DNA from: Homalodisca vitripennis
Taxonomy: Eukaryota; Arthropoda; Insecta; Hemiptera; Cicadellidae
Assembly: GCF_021130785.1 (NCBI RefSeq)
Contig: NW_025777576.1
Coordinates: 25,838-89,837 of the forward strand
Length of the DNA stretch: 64,000 bases
Direction: 5' to 3'
Below, one piece after another: positions 1 to 11,402 of this stretch (positions are counted from its first letter, which is position 1; each line of letters begins with the position of its first letter). The translations under genes and the position numbers were made by a program. A model generated the notes under the pieces. That model saw only the letters and a list, made by a program, of their open reading frames with translations. It ran no database searches and was not told where the DNA came from.

Positions 1-1890
1 TTTATTACTAACTGAAGGTGTGTACGGTGAAATCACGTATTCTGTCCCTAACTACTATCTTCATAAAATTTCCATTTTCGGGTAAACCGTTAAAGATACA
101 TGAAACATACACATGATCTTATTTGTAGATCTCCCCATTTTCTAACTGAAACTGAAATTAAAGTTCAGCTACCGCCACTCACTCAGCCACTTTCGAGCTC
201 AAATCGTTGTTTGCAACGCGAAGGTCACGGTAATATCATCTACGCGAGCGTTTTCTCGCCTAACAATAAGAGATAGAACAAAACGTCACTGAACATTTTT
301 TGTAGTTTACTTCATTTACTAACTTTGGATTAACGTTTGGAGCTACGTTGAAAAAGCTACTAGGCCATTATCAGGACCGCAAATAAACTTTTCATGTGAA
401 AATTACAACATTTTTACATTTGAACGCGTTTTACGGTTAAACCAATATAGATAGGGCCAAAAGACACTCAAACTTTTTTGTAGAGCACTTTATTTCCTAA
501 ATCGCATATTGTTATTGTTTTGAGCAACGTCCTACAGTTTGGCCGCTATCGAGCCCGGAATCTATTTTTTACGTTAAAATTACACTAACTTTGCTTTAAA
601 ACGCGTTTTTCAGCTAACCCAATAGATATAGGACCAAAAGTTACTGAAATCTTTTTGTAGATCACGCTAATTCCTAAATTGTCTTACAAATATATTATGA
701 GCTACGACAAATGGTTTTGCATCTATCGGGCTTGGAAACTAAGCTAGGGGCAACGGTTCGGCCACTATCGAGCACGAAAAGTTAGTTTTTAAGTGAAATT
801 TTCAATATAATCACGTTTTACGGCTAAATCATGGAAGATAGATTAAAAGGTCACTGGGCCTTTTGTGTAGATCGCATTATTTTGTATTAAAATCAAATTT
901 TTCACCTGGGCTAGACCTAAGATTTTGTCTGAAATAGAGACCAGAAAACAAAATCTCACGTAAAACTCAAAAAATCAAAACTTTAAAACGCGTTATGCGG
1001 CCAAACCGTTGAGGATAGGGCAAAATGTTACTGAACTTTTTCTTTAGATCACGTGATTTCCTAAATCTCAGTCAAAATTTGTTTTGAGCTACGACCAACC
1101 GTTTAGCCGCTATCAAGGCCGGAATGTAAATGTGTAGGCGAAAATTTCCAAATATTTTCACTTAATCGCGTTTTGCGGTCAAACTAATGGAGATATAGTA
1201 AAAAGTCACTGGACCTTTTTTGTAGATCATATTATTTCCTAAATCGAACCTTTGTTTTATCTTGACCTCCGACCAATTGTTTCTCCGCTATCGACCTCAA
1301 AAACAAACTTTTCACGTAAATATTACAAAAAAATTGCACATAATCACGTTTTTTCGGCCAAACCAATAGAGAAAGGGCAAAAAGTCACTGGACCTTTTCT
1401 GTAGATCGCGCAATTTGCTAATTTGATGGGTCAATCAGATTTGAGCTACGACCAACGGTTCGGCCGCTATCGGGCTCGAAACTTTATTTTAAGCGAAAAA
1501 ATCTCTGGAATGTCAAATGTTCGAGCGTTTTGTCGCTTAACCATGGAAGATAGAGCAAAAAGTCACTGGACCTTTTTTGTAGTTCATTTCATTCCTGATT
1601 ATGAATTTTCCGTCAGATCCGAGCTAGCTCCAACGGTTCGCCCGCTATCGGGCTTACAAAAAAGGCCTGCAGGGGTGAAAAATGCGTGAATTTTCTCGAA
1701 TTTTTTTGAGGGCTTTAAAAGTAAAAAAGTCCGGTTTTCAGACTTTTCCTCCGGATCATATTGTGAAAGGTACCTGCGTGCCAAATTTGAAGTTTCCAGC
1801 ACTTCTAGAAGTATGTTAGAATTTGTATCTATATATCAGTGAGTGAGTGAGTGAGTCAGTCAGTTTCACATGCGGCTGTATATATATAGG
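1..1890 (+). repeat. Satellite block 1 (about 178-bp monomers)
   Basis: Diverged tandem monomers of about 177-178 bp. The anchor word 'cgcgtttt' or a close variant recurs near 425, 602, 812, 989, 1167, 1345 and 1522. A typical monomer has a 'gcggccaaacc' box, 'agataGGGcaaaaagtcactggacctttttTGTAGATCA' in pieces, a 'gagctacgacc' box, then 'ggtttggccgctatcg'. The block ends in the common tail: a segment around 1770-1815, a GTGA/GTCA microsatellite at about 1840-1863, and an AT run. The whole block is repeated at 24,056. Short frames in it are not coding. Confidence 0.85.
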
Positions 1891-1931
1891 ACTCGCCTTC
1901 GGCTCGCTGGGGGCTACGCCCCCAGGCCCCC
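1891..1931 (-). repeat. J element, copy 1 (41-bp GC-rich double hairpin)
   Basis: First of six identical 41-bp copies. It contains a short stem (gcc-ttc-ggc) and a strong 17-nt hairpin, TGGGGGCTACGCCCCCA, at 1908-1924 (7-bp stem, 3-nt loop). It separates the satellite tail from the next module. On the minus strand it has the layout of a Helitron 3' end: a hairpin followed shortly by CTRR-like bases, here CCTA. This role is inferred. Confidence 0.7.
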
Positions 1932-2999
1932 ATGATGTAACGCTTGCAAATTCGGGGATAAGAATGATTTAGTAATAGGTACAATTCTGACATTATGTCA
2001 TGCCAGGAAATTCCCAGGGGGGGGTTAACGTTACCAGAGGGGTTAACACATTAAAGGGTTTAATTTACTTAGAAGGTTATCCTGGTCATACCAGGAAATC
2101 CCAGGGGGGGTTAATGTTACCGGGGGCTAATATCACACCCCAGGCCCCCTTTTGGGGGAATTGCCCAAATTCGGGGATAAGTGGAATTCAGATTAGTATT
2201 AGACCTATTTTATTGAATTTTCCAGTTTTTATTCAAGTTTTGACTCATAAGGCCATTTTGTGGCTTAACCGTTAGAGATACGAGAAAAAGTGACTGGACC
2301 TTTCTTGTCGGAAATTTAATTTTGTCTTTCGATTATGCCATCAGATTTGAGCTAAGAGCTCATGGTTTAGGAGGTACAGAGCGTGGTAGTAAAGTCTGCA
2401 ACCTGTCAACTATTGTAAATTGTTGAGTGGAAATATAGTAGTAAAAAAACCTACCCTAAGTCAACATTTTTAAATTGTTTAGGGGGTTTTATTTACTCAG
2501 GAGTTTATATAGTCATGCCAGGAAATTCCATGGAGGGGGTTTTAATGTTACCGGGGGGTTTAATTTACTCAGGATGTTATCTGTTCATACCAGATACTTC
2601 CCGGGGGGTTAATGTTACCGGGGGGTTAAGACATCAGGGGGTTTAATTTACTCAGGATGTTTATCTGGGCATGCAAAAGAAATTCCAAATGTTACCGGGG
2701 GTTAAGATATCAGGGGGTTTAATTTATCAGGGGGTTTAATTTACTCAGGAGGTTATCTGGTCATACTGGGAAATTCCAGAGGGGGGGTTTATTGTTACTG
2801 GGTGTTAAACACACACGTGGTTCTCTTTTAGAGGTTGTTGTATGTGTTAAAATAAATAAATTCTCTCTGTCACTATCTATTATTGACGTTTCGCTAAACG
2901 CTCAGCCAATTCCCTAGGGGGGTTGTAATCACTCGGTAACGTAGTAATAATTGTTCAATCCGGAACCAGAATGAATTGAACAAATCATAGTAGCAAAAA
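1932..2999 (+). repeat. G-tract-rich repeat block with embedded satellite remnant
   Basis: Irregular repeats of roughly 60-90 bp built from 'atgttaccgggggttaa', 'caggaggttatctggtcataccagg' and 'ggaaattccc' followed by runs of 5-8 G. About 2133-2190 is a decayed right half of J followed by its usual neighbour sequence, leading into a short satellite remnant at about 2200-2440. After about 2820 comes a transition segment with 'cgctaaacgctcagccaattccc', also seen near 14,510, 26,780 and 28,510. No coding potential seen. Confidence 0.7.
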
Positions 3000-3976
3000 A
3001 TCTAAAAACAACCAAAATGTGCATTTTATAAAAAACACGATAAATATTTTACCGTTTAAAAAACCGTTTTACAGGCTTACTAAAGGATATAAGACAAGAG
3101 GCTACTGGACCTTTTTTTTATAGATCTCATAGCTTTCTAGTTACTGAATGATAAAGATTTAAACTCCAATCAACGGTTCGGCTGATATCGACTCCACAAA
3201 CAAGATTTTTCACGTATCAATCACAAAATAATTGCATTTTTAAACGCGTTTTGGCGGTCGAACCATTGCAGATAGGTCAAAAAAGTCACTAGACCTTTTT
3301 TTTAGATCACCTCATTTTCTAAATCAAACCTTTGTTTCATTTTGACTTCCGACCAATGGTTTTGCCGCCTATCGACACCAAAAACAAACTTTTTCACGTA
3401 AATATTACAAAAAAAATTGCACATAATCACGTTTTTCGGCCAAACCAATAGAGATAGGACAAAAAGTCACTGGACCTTTTCTGTAGATCACGTAATTTTT
3501 CTAATTTGATGGGTCAATCAGATTTTGAGCTACGACCTACCGTTCGGCCGCTATCGGGCTCGTAACATTATTTTAAGCGAAAAAATCTATGGAATGTCAA
3601 ATGTTCGAGCGTTTTGTCGCTTAAACCATGGAAGATAGAGCAAAAAGTCACTGGACCTTTTTTGTAGTTCACTTCATTCCTGACCATGAATTTTCGTCAG
3701 ATCCGATCTAGCTCCAACGGTTCGCCCGCTATCGGACTTACAAAAAAGGCCTGCAGGGGCGAAAAAAATGCGCGAATTTTCTCGAATTTTTTTGAGGGGT
3801 TTAAAAGTAAAAATTTCCGGTTTTCAGACTTTTCCCGGTGGTTTCACGGTAATAGGTACCTGCGTGCAAAATTTCAAGTTTCCAGCACTTCTAGAACTAT
3901 GTTAGAATTAGTATGATCTGTCAGTGAGTGAGTGAGTGAGTCAGTCAGTTTCACATGCGGCTGTATAAGTATTTAG
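3000..3976 (+). repeat. Satellite block 2
   Basis: About five diverged 178-bp monomers followed by the standard tail (GTGA microsatellite near 3923-3950, then the 'catgcggctgta' box). It resembles 26,900-27,840, but has many extra single bases in homopolymers, for example 'tttttcacg' and 'gattttgagc'. These could be genuine slippage or consensus error. Confidence 0.8.
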
Positions 3977-4017
3977 ACTCGCCTTCGGCTCGCTGGGGGC
4001 TACGCCCCCAGGCCCCC
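3977..4017 (-). repeat. J element, copy 2 (proposed 3' end of Helitron copy 1)
   Basis: Identical to the other five 41-bp copies, with its hairpin at 3994-4010. Read on the minus strand, the hairpin is followed after 17 nt by CTAA and then AT-rich DNA. That fits the CTRR terminus of a Helitron, a hallmark of the family. It lies downstream of the Rep/helicase reading frame of copy 1, at a position matching J copy 4 relative to Helitron copy 2. Confidence 0.6.
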
Positions 4018-4395
4018 AAAGTAAGTGCCTTAAATTCGGGGGGATAAGCGGAATTCGGGGACAGGAGGGATTCGGTTGTTGGTTAAATTCGGACTTGAGG
4101 TTTTAAATTTACGTGTCCCCAACTGTGTCCTTTTTCGTGGGAAACACATTATCAAACAATATTTAGTGTATAATGTGGTCTACAAGAAAGTTCAAGTAAT
4201 ATATTGCTGTATCTCCCTTGGGTAGGCCGTAAAACGCCATTACGTGCGAAATTCTTTTAATTTTTACGTGAAAATTGAGATTTCGGGTCCGATAGCGGTC
4301 AAACCGTTACTAATATTGTTTACGCATCACGGCTGCAAGTTGGGAGATTTAGCGCTACATATGTTTGTGTCAAATTAGTTGCTAGTAACTTTAAG
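4018..4395 (-). other. Non-coding 3' region of Helitron copy 1
   Basis: This stretch is shared with 15,789-16,140. It includes 'ggggacaggagggattcgg', the box 'acgtgtccccaactgtgtcc' and a segment resembling satellite ('gtgaaaattgagatttcgg...gatagcggtcaaaccgtt'). No coding potential seen. It lies between J and the 182-bp repeats. Confidence 0.6.
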
Positions 4396-5260
4396 TTGAT
4401 AAAACTGTTCTTTGCCCGTTAGTTTGTCAATGCTCAAATACGGAGATCATATATTATTAACAAAATTACAGCTATTACAGCAAAATTACAGTCAATGATA
4501 TTCTCTGATGTCGTGTGGAAATTTGCATATTTGGTTGTGTATATACATGTGTCAAATGATTTGGTAATAACTTATTGTTGTTGAAACTGTTGTTTGCCCG
4601 TTAGTTTGTCAAAAAATGCGGAGACCATATATTATTAACAAAATTACAGCTATTACAGCAAAATTACAGTCAATGATATTCTCTGATGTCGTGTGGAAAT
4701 CTTTCCATATTTGGTTGTGTATATACATGTGTCAAATGATTTGGGTAATAACTTATTGTTGTTGAAACTGTTGTTTGCCCGTTAGTTTGTCAAAAATACG
4801 GAGACCATATACTATTAACAAAATGGAGACAGCTATTTACAGCAAAATTACAGTCAATTGATATTCTCTGATGTCGTGTGGAAATTTCCATATTTAGTTG
4901 TGTATATACATGTGTCAAATGATTTGATAATAACTTATTATGGTTGAAACTGTTGTTTGCCCGTTAGTTTGTCAATGCTTTAAATGCAAGCATGACGTAT
5001 CCAGTCTCGCCACGGGGAGGCCGGCAAACGTTGAGACCATATATTATTGACAAAATTACATCAATCGTTGGTTAATGTTAATCTTCAATGTCGTGTACAT
5101 CTTTGCATATTTAGTTGTGTATGTACTTGTGTCAAATTATTTAGTAATAACTTATTGTTGTTTAAATTGTTGTTTGCCCGTTAGTTTGTCAATGCTTTAA
5201 ATGCAAGCATGACGTATCCAGTCTCGCCACGGGGAGGCCGGCAAACATAGAGACCATATA
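4396..5260 (-). repeat. 182-bp subterminal tandem repeats, Helitron copy 1
   Basis: The box 'gcccgttagtttgtcaa' recurs at about 4414, 4596, 4777, 4959 and 5176, giving spacings of 182, 181, 182 and 217 bp. Helitron copy 2 has only three such boxes, so copy number differs by two units. The last two boxes are followed by an extra segment ending in 'ggcaaac'. With 'gtttgcc' it forms a 7-bp stem around a 61-nt loop (4955-5029 and 5172-5246). Confidence 0.8.
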
Positions 5261-5297
5261 TTTACATATATACAAAAAACTTATTTACATCTACGAG

Positions 5298-5612
5298 GAG
5301 TTTTGTTTTGGCAGGCCCTCTAGCCTACTGCCGCATCAATCAGAATGGGGAGTTTTGTTCTGGCAGGTCCCATTGCCTACTGCCTAATCAGTCACTACGG
5401 GGAGTTTTGTTTTGGCAGGTCCCCTAGCCTACTGCCTAGTCAATCACGACGGGGAGTTTTGTTTGGGCAGGCCCCCTAGCCTACTGCCAGTGTCAATCAC
5501 GACGGGGAGTTTTGTTTGGGCAGGCCCCCTAGCCTACTGCCAGTGTCAATCTCGACGGGGAGTTTTGTTTGGGCAGGCCCCCTAGCCTACTGCCAATCTC
5601 AATCCGGTTCAC
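5298..5612 (-). repeat. Six 52-53-bp hairpin repeats, Helitron copy 1
   Basis: Units begin at 5298, 5350, 5402, 5454, 5507 and 5560. Each has 'gagttttgtt', then GGCAG...CTGCC arms enclosing a variable C-rich loop, then a spacer ending in 'acgggg'. The arms do not change between units while loop bases do (ccctcta, cccatt, ccccta), suggesting the stem matters. The array starts right after the stop codon of the transposase frame. A role as terminator or transposition-end signal is possible but unproven. Confidence 0.8.
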
Positions 5613-8600
5613 TGAAGAAGTTCGCCGTACACGATGTTCTTCGCGTAGGCGACTTCATTGTGTACCCTTTCGGGGCGGACGAGGACAACTATGTCTTCCG
5701 GACATCGAACTCTACTGAGCAGGACGTACAGCTGGCCATGAGTGAAGCAATCAGTGCGAAGATCGACTCCGACCTGATCTATTGTCTGACCTTGGCTCTT
5801 GTGGCCGGTCATCGCGTATGCTAGCATCAGAGGAAACTGACGTCGACGGACAAGTAACGGCGAACCTTCAACGATCGCGAACCTAAAGATTATTCTAGGA
5901 ATACCGATAGGTTGCGCGTCGTGAGGGCGTCTGACGGTAATCAACCGATTGGTTATAGCCGTCACAATGACCTTAGTGCCGTTTACAAGGCCGTCAGCGA
6001 TATTTAGATTCCTCATGATGAGGCACACTGAGCCGATCTTAAGTCGCAGCACGTGATCAGGAACACCCTTGCCTGTAGCCTGGTTCAGTAGAGGGACTTC
6101 AACAGCAAGATTGTCATCGTTTTCACGGTCCACAGTGTCGGCGCTTCGCAGCTCATGAAGGCGACCGTCTACAGAGTTCAAGATTATGTCGTTGATCTCT
6201 CGGACGTTCACGTTCAGAGTCGAGAGGATCGCACGACGAGCACACTGATCGGGATCGCGGAGTACGTCGGGAGGAAAGACTGTAGAGATGAGGACTTGTA
6301 ATGCAGTGACATATCTCACCTCGCACAAGGGAATAAGTGTGTCACTCTCTCTACCCTCCCCGAAAGTTGTGGACGGAACAGTGCCGTTGCCTACTGCGAG
6401 AAGGAAGTCAGAGTAGTCAACGGAACTGCTCGTCCTGTGCGGTGTCGTCAGAGAGAAGACGCGGAACAGTCGCCACAGACGCGAGGCCCGAAGTGAAACG
6501 CACGCGACGGCATCTGCCGTACGTGCCTTTACAACAACGGGTGCGATCTGCCGGAAATCTCCAGAGCACAGAAAGATCTTGCCACCGAATGGCTCATCGC
6601 GGTTCATGAGATCTCGAAGCGAGCGGTCGAGGATCTCAAAGATGTAGCGATGGGCCATCGGGGCCTCGTCGAAGACGATGAGCTGAGCAGCTCTGATCAG
6701 TTCTGCGCGCTGGGACCCGTTGGTTATGTTCCAAACGCCAGACCCGTCGCCCAGATCGAGCGGAAGCCGGAACATGCTGTGTGCCGTTGAACCACCAGGC
6801 ATGTTTCCTGCAGCGATGCCCGAGCTGGCGACGGCCAGTGCAATCTGACGACAACTACGCACGTGTGCCAGTATGACACGAAGAAGTGACGTTTTACCAT
6901 ATCCCCCGGGACCATCGAGGAAGATTACTCTTGAAGATCGGCGGTCACCGGGGTTGTCAAGAAGGGAACGCACGTGTTGCAGAACGCGTCTCTGGTCTTC
7001 TGAGAGCTTTTGTTCCCATTCCTCGACAATGGCCCGCTGTTGGTTCTCGCCATAGTCCAACAGCTCCCTTCCCACTTCTGTCGTGTCATCCTGCACGTCG
7101 GGGAGACCACAATCCACTAAAGACAATCCCTGCCGACGTAGACTGCGATCGATATCGATCAAGGAAAGTGTATACGCTCTTTCGGGGTCAAGTGGGCTCC
7201 TTTCCAAGTGGTCCTCGCAAAGGGTGTCACGGAAGGAATTCCACAGAATTGCTGCAGGAGCACCCATATTACAAAGGAGCACGAAGAAGGAACGAAGTCT
7301 CGAAGCGACCATAAACCCAGAAGCCTCTCGCAGCGCTTCGCGGTACTCATCCTCGTCTTCAATCAAGCCGAGCTGACGACAAACCTCCTGGAACGTACGG
7401 CAATCAGGACCACCGCGTGACAGGAGGTCGGAGTAGCCGCGACAAGGTGTTGACAAGAGGAGCATCCGAAGGTAGTAGAGTTCTCCACGATTAGGCGAGA
7501 CCCAAAATACCCTACATACCTTCCCTCCACGCTGGCGAGGTGTGACGAAGTGTTTCCCGTCTTGATGTTCATATATCGGTTCTGTTTTTGGTCTTTTGTC
7601 ATGAATAATGTATTTTTCAAAAAATGTCAGGTAAGTTAAACTGTCAAAAGTTTTATCAACAGGTCTGTTAAAATACAATAACAACTTGGAGCTTGATCTA
7701 GTTATCGCGGAGGTGAGATCACCGGGACGAAAACAGACGTGCTGTTTACCCTCAAGATGGACGGGTAGACACTCAACTGTCGGTTCTGACTTTGAGATTG
7801 GGAAGTCCAAGAGACGCCAGCATGCGTCGCTTGCACCAACCATTCTCTTAGTCACATAGTGTTCTACCTCGTCCTCTTGTTGCCACAAAGGAGTGACGGT
7901 GACATTTTGAAGTGATCCACCCTTCATCAGGTATTTGAATAGATACTTGATGACGCGACGGGTAGAAGCAAGCTCCAAGTTAATGTGTGCTTCATACTTT
8001 AGCAGTAGTGCGGCGTTATATGGAACAACCCATCCATCGTGAACAGTAACAGACCTGTTGCGTGACTTGATTTGACCAGTATTACTATAGTCCCGCCTGT
8101 ACTGAACGAATCCTCTATCATCTACGTGGGTTGTCTGGCATGAAGGCTTAGGATAGAACTTTGTGCAGTGACCCTTCACAGCGTCCCAGCACAGGAAGTC
8201 GGTGCGATGATCAGTGCCACAAGGACCGTGGATCATGTGCTGCAACACCAACTTCCTGAGTCTTCCACCGGCTTCTTCTTCTGAGGGGATGTCCGCGCGG
8301 ATTACAGAGTCGATTTCGTCTGCTTGTACTGGACCGTCTCCGTCAATCTTAAACACAATGTGGGCGTGAGGAAGGCCCCTCATTTGCATTTCGATGACGT
8401 AGACGATATAGTTCGTGCAGCCGAACATCGCTCCGCTCCGCAGATCTCGAAGAAGCTCGAGGAGTTTGATCTGGAAGACTCTGCAAGCCGTGCTAGGGTC
8501 ACTGCGTCCACTGCCGTGAGGACACGCTCTCTTGTTTTCCTCCCAAGTCGCGCTGTAAGTAAACGTGAGGAAGTACGTTGGTGAACCCAGGCGTGTGACG

Positions 8601-8779
8601 AGAGCCATCGCGTTCTCGTAATGGATCTTCATGTACCTGGGCCCACCAGTGAACGTACTTGGGAGGTAAATCTTTGCCAGGCTGTGCCCCACCCTCGCCT
8701 TGGACTGTTTCATCCCGAGCGATGTCATCGCTAACCTGCCTTCCTGCCAGACCATCACGTTGAGCGTCAAGAAGTTCAT
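5609..8779 (-). pseudogene. Helitron Rep/PIF1-like helicase, copy 1 (C-terminal frame)
   Basis: Long minus-strand frame of 1056 codons. Known role of the family: the Rep nuclease nicks and joins single-stranded DNA at Helitron ends, and the SF1B helicase unwinds it. Rep motif 2 is seen as 'LPHAHIV' (HUH class), followed by the Y-x3-Y pair in 'KYLFKYLMK'. The helicase has Walker A 'GPGGYGKT', Walker B 'IVFDEA', 'SGDFRQ', 'TPHR', 'GHKSQGQT' and 'YVLLSRVR', so all catalytic boxes are present. The first ~36 codons are out of the ancestral frame: relative to copy 2 there is one extra T near 8671, so true homology starts at 'IYLPSTFTGG'. The annotated ATG is therefore probably not a native start. 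Called a pseudogene for this reason, unless the extra base is an assembly error. Confidence 0.9.
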
Positions 8780-9896
8780 TCAGCTGTCCTATCCGCATGG
8801 CATTTTGGGCTGACGACCTTGACTGTGAAAATTTTATGAAACGAAGTCTCTCCTCTTCAAACCTCGCAAACATCTCGACCTGCCAAGCTTGAGAAAGACG
8901 GCCAAGATAAGAAAAACGAGGATTGGAGAGCAAGAGACAACGTGAATAGTTATATTGAGAAAGTTTTTTCCCGTTATTATCCAGCATGCCGATGTGCCAA
9001 CCCAAAGTGCCTTGCGGATAGAGAAGTGGGTACTGGAAGGGCTCCATCAGAGGACTAAAGAGATCGATGGTAGAAGGTCTTCCAGCCCCCACTTTCCAGA
9101 CGGTGAGCCGACGAGGCTCAGTGACTGCGTCATCACAACTAAGCACGGCGTGCACTTCAATACCTCTTTGCCTGTCACCAAGAACATTGCCATGAGTAGC
9201 TCGACTTGTCAGCTGGAATTCTAAGTGAGCGTTGACCGATGGCTCATCACTTAACCGCCGGAATTCATGGACATAAGGGTTCAATGAATCTAAATAATTT
9301 TTAATTTCGTCCACTGTGGCGGCATCAAGTGATCTACTAATGGCTATGTTTCTGCGTTCTTCGCCATCGTCGATATAAAGGCGGCACCGATTTACGAATT
9401 GGACGTCACCGCCCGCAGTAACAAACCTTTGGCCGGGGGCGTCCAAGCTGCACACCTGGTGATACATCCTCCCTTCGATTTTGAAGAATGAGAGGCCACT
9501 TGGGTGCCGGTATCCGCCAGAAATTTCGAGGGCACAAAGAGCAAAGAGGTCATTGTAGGCACGCGCTCTGTCGAGGAAGCGTCGGTTAGAGTAGAATGGT
9601 GCATTGAGAGGTGGTAAACCGGTCACATTGTATGCTCCCTCTCCACAACACCACTTTTTTCTATCTTCTTCTTCCGCGAACAGAGGTGCTTGGCAGTGAG
9701 GACATATAAATACGTCATCATTCCAAAGGCAGGTTTTCTTTAGCTTGTAGCTGTTGATATTGTAAAGCAATGCACCACACCAATGCGCCATTGGTCCGTG
9801 GGTAACGATGAGTCGAGCTAGTGAAATTGGCATGTAACGAAGTTCGGCTAGCTTAGGATTGGACAAACGGAACCCCTGAACTCTCTTTCCCGACAA
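8499..9896 (-). pseudogene. Helitron Rep N-terminal region, copy 1 (middle frame)
   Basis: Open frame of 465 codons matching the second half of the upstream frame in copy 2, then the start of its Rep frame. The Cys-rich box (CPHC followed about 15 residues later by CC) matches the zinc-binding-like region usual before Helitron Rep. Its upstream limit at 9896 is a TTG codon, not ATG, so it is a frame fragment, not a gene start. Unlike copy 2, it reads through the T-run at 8964-8969 (six T, against seven in copy 2) into the 'LSNPRFSYLGRL' block. It leaves frame at the extra T near 8671, and its last ~60 residues are out-of-frame. Confidence 0.85.
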
Positions 9897-9944
9897 GTTT
9901 CCAGGTTTTGTTTGTAGTAGCGCTGAACAGCTTCCCGGTTGACA

Positions 9945-11120
9945 TTAGGATGCTGTTTGACTGTAACGGCGTACAGCATCTCTGTTGACCTCAGGATGTT
10001 GTTGGCTATAACGCTGGACAGCACTTCTGTTCACGTCAGGATGCTGTTGGCTGTAACGGCGGACAGCACTTCTGTTGACGTCAGGATTCTGTTGGCTATA
10101 ACGACTCACTGCTTTCCTGTGGACTTCGGGGTGCTGTTCATGATACTTATGGCGTGCGTCAACACTTATTTTGGGATTCCGCTCAACGTATCTTCTCTTC
10201 GCCTCTCTCACTTGCTCGCTTCTCGTTGTTTTGAGTAGCTTTGGGCGTCCACGACGTACTTTCCTCGGTCTTCCAAAGGATTTATGTTTTATTACACTTT
10301 CTACAGGATATAAAATTACTTCAGGGCTCTTTTCTAGTTTAAGGTGTTCAAAATTATTTACTTTGTGGTCTATGGGCGCTATACCACAAGCTTGTGGTAT
10401 AACTCCAATAGTTTCTGAATTAATTTGGGTTCGGACTGGTACACTATCACTAATGGTCGGCGTAAGAAATCTTAATCTGGTTACAGTAAACTGTCTCACT
10501 GACCCGTCCAGAGCAGCATTTGACAACAATAACGAGGCCAGAGCTGAATAGTTTTCACACTGGAAGAGTCGGGCCAGGTTATTTTTGTCATCGGCCAAAT
10601 CGTACACTCTGTCCTCGTTCACTGGATGAGGATCAAACAAGTACAGCTGTTCCTGGGAGCGCCAAAAAGCAACAGTAACTGTTTGTCCAGTGAAAAGAAA
10701 CCCAGTGTTTTCAAAATCCTCGGCCACCAAACACTGCAAAACATTGGACAAAGACATGACGCAGTCGTCCATATCTACTGTAGAAAGGGGATATAGGGCA
10801 TCATGAACAAATGAATTTTCTGCAACGGCAACGGACTGTCCCTCGATGACAAAATTAGCGGGAAGTTCATCGGGGCACAAGTACCGGTTTCCACCCATAC
10901 GATTCTCACTCCGCAACGTATTATAAATAGAATCGCCAGTTATAAGAATCCTATCGATGGCCGCAGTAGAAAATCCCAATCTTAGAGTCTTCCAGGCAAG
11001 GGCACAAGCAGAAATCGCAGTGCACTGAGAATTTTTGCTAGTCGGAAACAACTTCTCGTTCCCTTGATGGAAAGAGCCCTTAGCAATGCAACAAAACGAC
11101 ATAGTCAGTACCGTGAACAA
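9945..11120 (-). pseudogene. Cysteine-protease-like plus 15-residue-repeat region of Helitron copy 1
   Basis: Frame of 391 codons. Residues ~1-220 form a small domain with a 'QCTAISACALAW' box and, about 130 residues on, 'YLFDPHP'. A Cys after Gln and a D-x-H further on resemble the triad layout of papain-fold deubiquitinases (peptidase C76 and OTU-like groups); OTU-type proteases are known passengers of some Helitrons. Next come a basic 'RRGRPK' AT-hook-like motif and repeats of the type R-Y-S-Q-Q-H-P-x-V-N-R. The frame ends early at 'RRYSQTAS' because of an extra T at 9956-9958 compared with the repeat consensus. A second disruption follows about 70 bp later, near 9880-9890. The two methionines before 'SFCCIAKG' leave the start uncertain; copy 2 starts at the equivalent of the second. 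Confidence 0.75.
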
Positions 11121-11190
11121 ATTAATAATTAAAAGAGATAATAGAAAATATTAACTTAAAAGACTAATTAAGTAGTATTTTGTAATAATT

Positions 11191-11402
11191 AATAAACGAA
11201 AAATACACGAGGCTTTTCAGCATCAAAGTTGACATCGTCAGGTGTGAAACAACAATTTGAATAATATAAATATGTAACATTCAAATTAATTATCAGCTGA
11301 GTAATATTAATAAACAATTTGTTTAATTCAAAGTAAAATAAAATAATATTATTATATGTATAAAAGTTTGGGTAAAAAAGAATGTTGTTATATTTTAAAG
11401 GA
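11191..11402 (-). other. AT-rich segment with a possible Penelope-like 3' tail
   Basis: On the minus strand this follows the end of the GIY-YIG relic. A word near 11,205-11,250 reads (minus strand) 'CACACCTGACGATGTCAAC', then 'gctgaaaagcctcg'. Tails with CTGA-x-GATG...GAAA-like words are common after Penelope-like and some non-LTR retroelement genes. The rest shows nothing recognisable. Confidence 0.35.

Larger units (their letters stand above)
3977..11190 (-). mobile_element. Helitron copy 1 (autonomous-type, frame-disrupted)
   Basis: Minus-strand rolling-circle transposon. From its coding 5' end it contains a protease-like and repeat frame (11120-9945), a Cys-rich frame (9896-8499) and a Rep/helicase frame (8779-5609). 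Six 52-bp hairpin repeats, five 182/217-bp repeats and J follow. The left limit is taken at J because homology with copy 2 reaches it. The right limit is soft: similarity to copy 2 fades about 60 bp beyond the first frame, and no 5' TC terminus could be fixed. Three frame disruptions are visible, so it probably cannot supply its own transposase as assembled. Confidence 0.8.

Noticed and set aside
1423..1689. Open frames of 67-118 codons within satellite blocks (also at 3,686, 25,478, 27,403 and 29,108)
   Set aside because: They translate tandem satellite monomers, recur wherever the monomer recurs, and shift with every indel. Not genes.
6337..7376. Several plus-strand and alternate-frame open frames of 60-142 codons over the Helitron genes (also at 17,716-18,693)
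   Set aside because: Shadows of the GC-richer minus-strand Rep/helicase coding sequence, with no domain of their own.
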